Shown: in pieces, positions 1 to 5,118 of the stretch | Position numbering within the stretch: the stretch's first letter is position 1 | Layout: each line of letters begins with the position of its first letter | Origin: an uncultured Verrucomicrobiota bacterium | Lineage (GTDB): Bacteria; Verrucomicrobiota; Kiritimatiellia; RFP12; UBA1067 | DNA length: 6,602 bases | Reading direction: 5' to 3' | NCBI GenBank assembly: GCA_946615875.1 | Contig: CAMOIK010000110.1 | Coordinates: 1-6,602 of the forward strand | Notes under the pieces: generated by a model | Seen by the model: only the letters and a program-made list of their open reading frames with translations | Told to the model about the DNA's origin: nothing | Database searches by the model: none | Program-made: the position numbers and the translations under genes

Positions 1-1200
1 GTCGGGACGCTTCCGACGCCGACGCGCAACGGCTATACTTTCAACGGCTGGTTCACGGCGGCCAGCGGCGGCACGAAAATCACAGCCACTACGAAAGTAA
101 CGAAGAACGTCACATACTACGCGCAGTGGGCGAAAACCGAAGCGCCGGAACTGTACGGCGGCGACTACATCGACAACGAACCCGCGTTCGAGGCGAAAGC
201 CGCGACGCAGTTCACCGGCTACATCATGGACGGCAGCGGCAAAATGCTGGGCACGATCCTGCTGAAGGTGAGCAAGGCCAACAAACGCACCGGCTACGCA
301 AAAGCGACGGGAACGGTCGTAACCTCCGACTCCGCAAAAAAGCTCACGTTCAAGGGCGACTGCGACGAAAACGGCGTCGCGACCATTTCCTGCAACGGGC
401 AGGCACCGATGCGGCTCGAGCTTGGCGAAAATGCGCTCTCCGGTCAATGGGGCTCGAACGTGGTGCTTGGTTCGCGCAATTTCTTCATCTCCAAGAACAA
501 GTCCGAGGCGGCGGAGGCGAAAACGATCCTCGCGGGGCTGTCCGGTTCCGTCAATCTCGCGTGGTCTAGCGACAATGGCTGGAATACGTTGACCGTGACG
601 GTGGCGTCCAAGGGCAAAGCGCGCGTCGCCGGAACGCTCGCCAGCGGCGCGAAACTGTCTGCGACGGCGCAGATGACGATCGGCGACGACTGGTGCGCGA
701 TCCCCGTTGTCGTGAACAAGAAAGCGAACCTGGCGTTCACGATCTGGCTGAAGCAAGATGGCAGCGGCGCGGTCGTCTCTGGCATAGACGCGAAGGCGGG
801 CAAACCAAAGTCGCTGAAGAACGGCGCGAAATTCCGCGTATCCAAGACGGCGTCGCTTTGGTCGAAACTCGCCGGCATCGTTCTCGCCGACTATCTGCCA
901 GACGGCATTGACGTGACGCTCAATGGCGCCAAGTGGTCGGTCAAGAAAGCCGGCAAAGTCGCTTTCCTGCGCGGGACGACGACGGTTGACCCCGCGAAGG
1001 CGGGCGCAAATCCCGCCGGTTTGAAGTTGTCCTACACGGCCAAGACAGGCGCATTCAAAGGCTCCTTCAAGGCATATGCAAACGTCGGAGGAAGACTGAA
1101 GGCCACGAACGTCAAGGTCGCAGGCGTGGTCGTGGATGGCATCGGCTACGGAACGGGTATCGCCGGAAGACTCGGCAGCGTGCCGATCTCGATTGAATAA
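1..1200 (+). CDS. C-terminal part of a large InlB-repeat surface/secreted protein (5' end outside window)
   Basis: The reading frame is open from the first base to a TAA at 1198-1200, giving 399 visible residues with no start, so the N-terminus lies outside the window. Residues 1-43 match an InlB B-repeat (Listeria-Bacteroides repeat): LPTPTRNGYTFNGWF, then a GGTKIT segment and a closing YYAQW. Such repeats occur in tandem in extracellular proteins of gut and environmental bacteria. Residues 44-399 are rich in Ala, Gly, Lys, Thr and Val with alternating hydrophobic residues, suggesting beta-sandwich modules. Residues 85-141 and 196-250 look like divergent copies of one unit (T-[IL]-x-x-x-V, then G-T, then K-L). 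The last 60 residues (FKGSFKAY, then GVVVDGIGYGTG) look like a separate terminal module. There is no LPXTG motif, PEP-CTERM signal or membrane helix at the end. An adhesin or cell-surface role is inferred; no enzymatic motif is visible. The gene converges on the miaA operon and is followed by a hairpin terminator. Confidence 0.85.
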   Translation, partial: VGTLPTPTRNGYTFNGWFTAASGGTKITATTKVTKNVTYYAQWAKTEAPELYGGDYIDNEPAFEAKAATQFTGYIMDGSGKMLGTILLKVSKANKRTGYAKATGTVVTSDSAKKLTFKGDCDENGVATISCNGQAPMRLELGENALSGQWGSNVVLGSRNFFISKNKSEAAEAKTILAGLSGSVNLAWSSDNGWNTLTVTVASKGKARVAGTLASGAKLSATAQMTIGDDWCAIPVVVNKKANLAFTIWLKQDGSGAVVSGIDAKAGKPKSLKNGAKFRVSKTASLWSKLAGIVLADYLPDGIDVTLNGAKWSVKKAGKVAFLRGTTTVDPAKAGANPAGLKLSYTAKTGAFKGSFKAYANVGGRLKATNVKVAGVVVDGIGYGTGIAGRLGSVPISIE

Positions 1201-1219
1201 CCGCCGTGCAGAGCGCCTA

Positions 1220-1259
1220 GAAGTCCGCAAAGCCTCAAACTTTGCGGACTTCGCGTTTT
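1220..1259 (+). terminator. Rho-independent terminator between converging genes
   Basis: A perfect 13-bp inverted repeat (1220-1232 with 1240-1252, arm GAAGTCCGCAAAG) encloses a 7-base loop and is followed after GCG by TTTT at 1256-1259. It starts 20 bases after the plus-strand stop codon, so it most likely ends that transcript. Read on the minus strand the same stem lies about 35 bases past the miaA stop but is not followed by a T run, so its use as a miaA terminator is less certain. The 87-base gap between the two genes shows no other feature. Confidence 0.8.
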
Positions 1260-1287
1260 GCCAACCTTCCGTTTGCAGACCTCGGCG

Positions 1288-1968
1288 TCAAACGCCCAAA
1301 GCCCACGGCCCGCGCCGCCGCCAGCAGTCGCGCACGGAATCGATCGTCGGCTCCACGTAGATTGGCGTGGCCTGGTGGCGGAACCATGTATCCTGGCGCT
1401 TGGCGAGCTGGCACGTGCGTATGTAAATCTTTTCCTTCGTGTCGCCCTCGCGATAGCCTATCGCCAGGGCCGCAGTCCGGCTCCACTCCGGATATAGCGC
1501 GTGCAGCCGCGCCTTTTCCTCTTCGAGCCCGGCCATGAACATATCGTCTAGCCTGTCTGCGATGCGCTTGCGCACCATGGCGCGGTCGATCTTTATCACA
1601 GGGTATTCGGGCGGCGGCTTCCGCCAGGCGCGGTCAAGCCCGCGAAGCAGCGCCGAGAAGTAAAGCCCGGTGCCGCCCACGATCACGACCGGCGTGGACG
1701 AAGGTATCTCGGTCAGCCATTCCGACGCGGAACGCAGCCATGCGCCGGAGGAAAATTCCTCGGCGGGCGTGACGAGATCCACGCCCCCCATGCCGAACTC
1801 CTCTATTTCCTCCGGCGGCGGCTTAGCCGTCCCGATATCCATTCCTTTGTAAACGAGCATGGAATCGGCGCTCAGTATCCTGGCGCCCATCTCGCGCGCC
1901 AGCGCCGCCGCGATCGCGCTCTTGCCGCTCGCCGTAGGCCCCGCCAGCAGATACGCCTCTCGCTGCAT
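1288..1968 (-). CDS. miaA: tRNA dimethylallyltransferase, unusually short form
   Basis: MiaA transfers the dimethylallyl group of DMAPP to N6 of adenine 37 in tRNAs that read UNN codons, in the cytoplasm. Visible signatures are the P-loop GPTASGKS (residues 10-17), the catalytic-type Asp35 in ADS, MDIGTAKP (43-50), GGTGLYFSALLRGL (98-111), the RIADRLDDMFMAGLEEE helix (135-151), IGYRE (170-174) and QLAKRQDTWFR (187-197). At 226 residues it is far below the usual 300 or so. The roughly 95 residues that normally separate GGTGLY-x-x-ALLxGL from the next core strand are cut to about 14, so the insertion domain with its IHPND-type signature is missing. The stretch between GYRE and QLAKRQ is also about 12 residues shorter than in E. 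coli. The frame is intact. The start is the only ATG at the family N-terminus; no good Shine-Dalgarno precedes it, unlike its neighbours, and an upstream in-frame GTG at 2001 is followed at once by a stop. It is the last gene of the run, 55 bases after pyrF. Family is certain; full activity is not. Confidence 0.9.
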   Translation of the reverse strand: MQREAYLLAGPTASGKSAIAAALAREMGARILSADSMLVYKGMDIGTAKPPPEEIEEFGMGGVDLVTPAEEFSSGAWLRSASEWLTEIPSSTPVVIVGGTGLYFSALLRGLDRAWRKPPPEYPVIKIDRAMVRKRIADRLDDMFMAGLEEEKARLHALYPEWSRTAALAIGYREGDTKEKIYIRTCQLAKRQDTWFRHQATPIYVEPTIDSVRDCWRRRGPWALGV

Positions 1969-2023
1969 TGGTTGGATGAAACGAAAGCTTCAGGCGTTCA
2001 CTTGGTTTCCGGGATGCCGCGCA

Positions 2024-2722
2024 TCAGTTGGCGGAGATTTCCGCGAGGATGGCCTGCGCGGCGGCGGCGGGGTCGGGGGCGGCGAGGATGGGACGGCCCA
2101 CCACGAGATGCGTGGCGCCGTCGCGCACGGCGTCAGCCGGAGTGGCGACGCGCTTCTGGTCGCCAAGCGCGGCGCCGGCGGGGCGGACGCCAGGCGTGAC
2201 GAAGAGCGTGCCTTTGCGGAGGGACTTGGAAAGCATTCCGACCTCGCGCGGACTGCAGACGAGCCCGTCGGCGCCGCTGGCGACGGAAAGGAACGCGGCG
2301 GCGCGCACCTGGTCCGCAGGCGTTCTGCCGAGGATGCCGACGTCGCGCAAATCCATCTCGTCCAGCGAAGTGAGCACCGTGACAGCGAGAACCTTCGGGG
2401 CGGACTCCCCGAACTCGGCGGCGGCGTCCGCCGCCGCGCGTATCATGGCGTTTCCACCGACGGAGTGTATGGTGAGCAGATCGACGCCGAGCCTGCCCGC
2501 GCTCCTGACGGCGCGTTCCACCGTGCGTGGGATGTCGTGCAGCTTGAGGTCCAGGAAGACCTTCTTGCCGAGGTCCTTGACCGCCCACACAACATCCGGC
2601 CCTTCCGCCGTGAAAAGTTCGAGACCTATCTTGTAGAAACCGACCGCGTCGCCGATGGCGTTGACCCTGTCAACGGCCTCCAGGCGCGACTGCACGTCCA
2701 ACGCGACTATCATCTCTGCCAT
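2024..2722 (-). CDS. pyrF: Orotidine 5'-phosphate decarboxylase
   Basis: PyrF decarboxylates OMP to UMP, the last step of de novo pyrimidine synthesis, as a cytoplasmic (beta/alpha)8 barrel dimer. The 232-residue product opens with IVALDV (5-10) and FYKIGLELF (29-37). It carries the catalytic D-x-K-x-x-D array as FLDLKLHDIP (Asp58, Lys60, Asp63), followed by TIHSVGG (84-90), the TPGVRP phosphate-side loop (176-181) and VVGRPI (207-212). Length and motif order are those of the bacterial short (class I) family. The frame stays open upstream to an ATG at 2824, but that would overlap accA. The ATG at 2722 has an AAGGAGG six bases upstream and matches the family N-terminus, so it is preferred. The gene lies 46 bases after accA and 55 before miaA, in the same direction, and is probably cotranscribed. 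Confidence 0.96.
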   Translation of the reverse strand: MAEMIVALDVQSRLEAVDRVNAIGDAVGFYKIGLELFTAEGPDVVWAVKDLGKKVFLDLKLHDIPRTVERAVRSAGRLGVDLLTIHSVGGNAMIRAAADAAAEFGESAPKVLAVTVLTSLDEMDLRDVGILGRTPADQVRAAAFLSVASGADGLVCSPREVGMLSKSLRKGTLFVTPGVRPAGAALGDQKRVATPADAVRDGATHLVVGRPILAAPDPAAAAQAILAEISAN

Positions 2723-2728
2723 GAAACG

Positions 2729-2735
2729 CCTCCTT
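2729..2735 (-). promoter_or_regulatory. Ribosome binding site of pyrF
   Basis: AAGGAGG on the minus strand with a six-base spacer to the ATG at 2722. It decides the start against the longer frame from 2824. Confidence 0.85.
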
Positions 2736-2768
2736 GTCTGTATATTGCCTGCCGCCGCCCTTCCCGTC

Positions 2769-3614
2769 TCAATAGAAATCGCCCATGGCGCGGAGCCTGG
2801 CGTAGCGGCGCTCGACGAGTTCATCGACGGGCATCCCTGCCAGATCCTTGAGCGCGGCGAGAACAGCCTTCTTGACGGCCGAGCACGCGGCCTTGCGGTT
2901 CTTCTGCGCCCCGCCGGCCGGTTCAGGGACGATTTCGTCTATGGCGCCGAGCTTGAGGAGGTCGGGGGCGGTGATCTTGAGCGCCTCCGCGGCCTCCGGC
3001 GCCTTGGAGCCGTCGCGCCACAGGATGCCGGCGCAACCCTCGGGCGATATGACCGAATAGACGGCGTTCTCCATCATCAGCACCCTGTCGCCCACGGCGA
3101 TCGCCAGCGCACCGCCGGATCCACCCTCGCCGGTGACGACGACGACGACCGGCGTCCTGAGGGCCGCGAAGAATTCGAGACTCTTTGCTATTGCCTCCGC
3201 CTGCCCACGCTCCTCCGCCTCTCTGCCGGGATACGCGCCGGGGGTATCGACGAACGTGACGACCGGGTTGCGGAAGCGCTCGGCCAGCTTCGCCAGCCTC
3301 ATCGCCTTGCGGTAGCCGTCGGGATTGGCCATGCCGAAATTGGAGGCCATGTTCTCCTCGACCGTCTCGCCTTTGTTGTGGCCGAGGACGAGGACGTTGA
3401 AGCCGCCGAGCGACGCGAAGCCGCCCACGAGACCGCGGTCGTCGTTGACGAGCCTGTCGCCGTGCAGCTCCTCGAAATCGTCGAAGACGTTCGCGATGAA
3501 GTCCTTAAGATGCGGCCTCTTCGCGTCGCGCGCCAACTTCACGCGGTCCATCGCCGTCGGATTCGACGGCCTGGCGGTCTTGCGGTCTGACGTTTTTGCT
3601 CTTGCCGTTGCCAT
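2769..3614 (-). CDS. accA: Acetyl-CoA carboxylase carboxyltransferase subunit alpha
   Basis: AccA pairs with AccD as the alpha2beta2 carboxyltransferase that moves the carboxyl group from carboxybiotin on AccB to acetyl-CoA, making malonyl-CoA for fatty acid synthesis. Visible family motifs are LARDAKRP (27-34), FEELHGDR (47-54), GHNKGE (78-83), NFGM (92-95), GYRKAMRLAKLAERF (100-114), VDTPGAYPG (122-130), EERGQAEAIA (134-143), GEGGSGGALAI (162-172) and YSVISPEGCAGILW (186-199), which form the crotonase-like fold and its oxyanion loops. At 281 residues it is about 40 shorter than E. coli AccA. The difference is at the N-terminus, where the usual helical segment is replaced by about 20 basic, low-complexity residues. 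The ATG at 3614 has AGGAG six bases upstream. It follows accD by 52 bases and precedes pyrF by 46; accB and accC are not in the window. Identity is secure. Confidence 0.97.
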   Translation of the reverse strand: MATARAKTSDRKTARPSNPTAMDRVKLARDAKRPHLKDFIANVFDDFEELHGDRLVNDDRGLVGGFASLGGFNVLVLGHNKGETVEENMASNFGMANPDGYRKAMRLAKLAERFRNPVVTFVDTPGAYPGREAEERGQAEAIAKSLEFFAALRTPVVVVVTGEGGSGGALAIAVGDRVLMMENAVYSVISPEGCAGILWRDGSKAPEAAEALKITAPDLLKLGAIDEIVPEPAGGAQKNRKAACSAVKKAVLAALKDLAGMPVDELVERRYARLRAMGDFY

Positions 3615-3666
3615 GAAAATCTCCTGTCTGCTGAATCCTGTCGTCTGACTCCCGGTCCCCTGCGCC
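3615..3666 (-). repeat. accA leader sharing blocks with the accD leader
   Basis: This 52-base gap holds, in plus-strand letters, TCCTGTCTG (3622-3630), GAATCC (3633-3638) and ACTCCCGG (3648-3655). All three also occur in the accD leader. The rightmost bases of the first block overlap the accA ribosome binding site (AGGAG, 3621-3625). A relic of duplication, a common regulatory site, or chance similarity between short purine-rich leaders are all possible. Confidence 0.4.
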
Positions 3667-4497
3667 TCAGAAGTTCCAGAAAGCGAGCATCTTAGCGATG
3701 AACGCCTTCAGGTCTTTGCGCTCGACGATCCTGTCTATGAAACCGTGCTTCTCCAGATACTCTGCGGACTGGAAATCCGCAGGCAGCTTCTGGTGTATCG
3801 TATTCTCGATGACACGGCGCCCGGCGAAGCCGATCAACGCCCTGGGCTCGGTGATGTTGATATCGCCGAGCATGGCGTAAGACGCCGACACACCGCCGGT
3901 GGTCGGATCGGTGAGGACCGATACGAACGGCAGACCGGCGGCCTTGACACGCCCTATGGCGGCGGAAGTCTTCGCCATCTGCATGAGCGAGAGTATGCCC
4001 TCGTGCATCCTGGCGCCACCGGAGGCGGAGAATATCACGAGCGGCCTGCGCTCGGCGATGGCCTGCTCGCAGGCCCTGGCGATCCTCTCGCCCGTGCCGG
4101 TGCCGAGGCTGCCGCCCATGAACGCGAAATCCATGACGCCGAGCATCGCCCTGTGGCCGGAGATTTCGCACGTGCCTACGACGACCGACTCGTTCTCGCC
4201 CGTCTTGGCGATGGTCGCCTCGACCTTGGACTTGTAGTCGCCCGTGGCGTCGTGGAAGTCCAGGTGGTCGGAATACGACACCTCCCGGAACACCTCCGCG
4301 AACGTCCCCGCGTCGGCGATCTGCGCAATCCTTTCGCGCGCCGACAGGCGCCCGTGGTAGTTGCACTTGGGGCAGATGCAGCCGTTCGCCTTCCAGACGG
4401 ACTTCTCCATGTGGCTCATGCACTTGGGGCAGACCGCCCAAAGCGCCTTCGTCGGCGGGATCTTCGCCATCGCTTCCTTCTTCTCGAACCAGGCCAT
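3667..4497 (-). CDS. accD: Acetyl-CoA carboxylase carboxyltransferase subunit beta
   Basis: AccD is the zinc-finger-bearing partner of AccA in the carboxyltransferase that forms malonyl-CoA. The 276-residue product begins MAWFEKK, like other AccD proteins, then has a four-Cys zinc ribbon (Cys23, Cys26, Cys42, Cys45, as CPKC and CPKC). The crotonase-fold core follows: FAFMGGSLGTGTGER (124-138), FSASGGARMHEG (156-167), SLMQMAKTSAA, DPTTGGVSASYAMLGD and ALIGFAGRRVIENT. The C-terminus ends shortly after the core and lacks the longer tail of the E. coli protein, a common variation. An ATG 12 codons upstream (4533) is possible, but the one at 4497 has AAGGAG six bases upstream and fits the family start. 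It follows the cupin regulator by 48 bases and precedes accA. In E. coli the AccD zinc domain is known to bind acc mRNA; whether that holds here is unknown. Confidence 0.97.
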   Translation of the reverse strand: MAWFEKKEAMAKIPPTKALWAVCPKCMSHMEKSVWKANGCICPKCNYHGRLSARERIAQIADAGTFAEVFREVSYSDHLDFHDATGDYKSKVEATIAKTGENESVVVGTCEISGHRAMLGVMDFAFMGGSLGTGTGERIARACEQAIAERRPLVIFSASGGARMHEGILSLMQMAKTSAAIGRVKAAGLPFVSVLTDPTTGGVSASYAMLGDINITEPRALIGFAGRRVIENTIHQKLPADFQSAEYLEKHGFIDRIVERKDLKAFIAKMLAFWNF

Positions 4498-4545
4498 GCT
4501 ATTCTCCTTGGAATCCTTCCTGTCTGCGAACACTCCCGGCCCTTC
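4498..4545 (-). repeat. accD leader sharing blocks with the accA leader
   Basis: This 48-base gap contains, in plus-strand letters, GAATCC (4511-4516), TCCTGTCTG (4518-4526) and ACTCCCGG (4532-4539), each also present in the accA leader, though the first two occur in the opposite order there. The pyrF leader has a related TCCTTGTCTG at 2731-2740. The accD ribosome binding site (AAGGAG, 4504-4509) is separate from these blocks and fixes the accD start at 4497. Confidence 0.4.
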
Positions 4546-5106
4546 TCAGGCGGGCATGAAGATGATGCCGTAGAGCGTGGCGGGCGCGCCGCCCGCTGCT
4601 TTGACGCCGTGGGTCACCACACTGTTGTAGTACGCCGTGTCGCCGGGCTTGAGGATGTACTTCTGCGGCCCGTAGGAAAGCTCTATCTCGCCGGAGACGC
4701 AGATTATGAACTCCTCGCCTTCGTGCGTCGATGCCATGTCGTCGCCGTCCGCGGGGAACTCGTAGTAGAACGGCTCCATGTGGCGGTCTGGCTTGCCGAA
4801 CGCCAGCGAACGGCACACGAAGCCCTGCGACTTGACCGTATCGACGGGCGCGGTGGCCGCATCGCCCCGCCGGGTGATCACGGGGTCGGGCTTGAACTGG
4901 TCGTCCATGAACGTGCCGAGCCTCTGCCCGAGCGCACGGGAGAGCCGCACCAGCACGCCGATGGCAGGGATCACGTCACCGGCCTCGATCGCCTCTATCA
5001 CCTTTTCTCCGACGCCGCTGCGCTGCGCGAGATCTGCGACGCTCATTCCAAGCTGTTCGCGGTATGCGCGGACGCGCTTGCCAACCTTCTGCTCGACTGT
5101 GCCCAT
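4546..5106 (-). CDS. XRE-family helix-turn-helix regulator with C-terminal cupin domain
   Basis: This 186-residue protein joins a DNA-binding domain to a small-molecule sensing beta-barrel. Residues 8-66 form an XRE/HTH_3 domain (VGKRVRAYREQLGMSVADLA, then SGVGEKVIEAIEAG and LVRLSRALG). Residues 70-115 are a linker, and about 116-186 are a cupin_2 domain with motif 1 HEGEEFIICVSGEIEL (128-143) and motif 2 GDTAYYNSVVTHG (155-167). His128, Glu132 and His166 are the likely metal ligands. Proteins of this architecture are transcription regulators, often of metabolic genes; the ligand cannot be read from sequence. AAAGGAG lies four bases before the ATG at 5106. Only 12 bases separate it from glyS and 48 from accD, so it is embedded in the run and may regulate it. 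In several anaerobe lineages, from memory, similar proteins sit beside acyl-CoA ligase genes, so a link to acyl metabolism is reasonable but inferred. Confidence 0.9.
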   Translation of the reverse strand: MGTVEQKVGKRVRAYREQLGMSVADLAQRSGVGEKVIEAIEAGDVIPAIGVLVRLSRALGQRLGTFMDDQFKPDPVITRRGDAATAPVDTVKSQGFVCRSLAFGKPDRHMEPFYYEFPADGDDMASTHEGEEFIICVSGEIELSYGPQKYILKPGDTAYYNSVVTHGVKAAGGAPATLYGIIFMPA

Positions 5107-5110
5107 AAAT

Positions 5111-5117
5111 CTCCTTT
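5111..5117 (-). promoter_or_regulatory. Ribosome binding site of the cupin regulator
   Basis: AAAGGAG on the minus strand, four bases before the ATG at 5106 and just past the glyS stop. The near-abutment with glyS indicates cotranscription. Confidence 0.7.
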
Positions 5118-5118
5118 C

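Noticed and set aside
126..569. Plus-strand open frame in another phase within the InlB-repeat gene.
   Set aside because: The phase starting at base 1 gives a clear InlB repeat and runs unbroken to 1200; the other phase gives Arg-rich sequence without motifs.
2416..2438. GC-rich palindrome (CGGCGGCGG paired with CCGCCGCCG) that could form a hairpin.
   Set aside because: It encodes the Ala-rich run AAADAAAEF inside pyrF; GCG/GCC codon repetition explains it, and there is no T run.
2723..2824. Longer PyrF with 34 extra N-terminal residues.
   Set aside because: It would overlap accA by 56 bases, the extra residues match no PyrF, and a strong ribosome binding site precedes the ATG at 2722.
1859..2851. 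Long plus-strand open frame opposite miaA, pyrF and accA.
   Set aside because: It covers parts of three real genes and both their gaps, with Arg/Gly-rich composition and no recognisable motif.
2655..3590. Plus-strand open frame of 311 codons opposite accA.
   Set aside because: AccA is certain on the other strand, and the frame is a composition artefact with no family signature.
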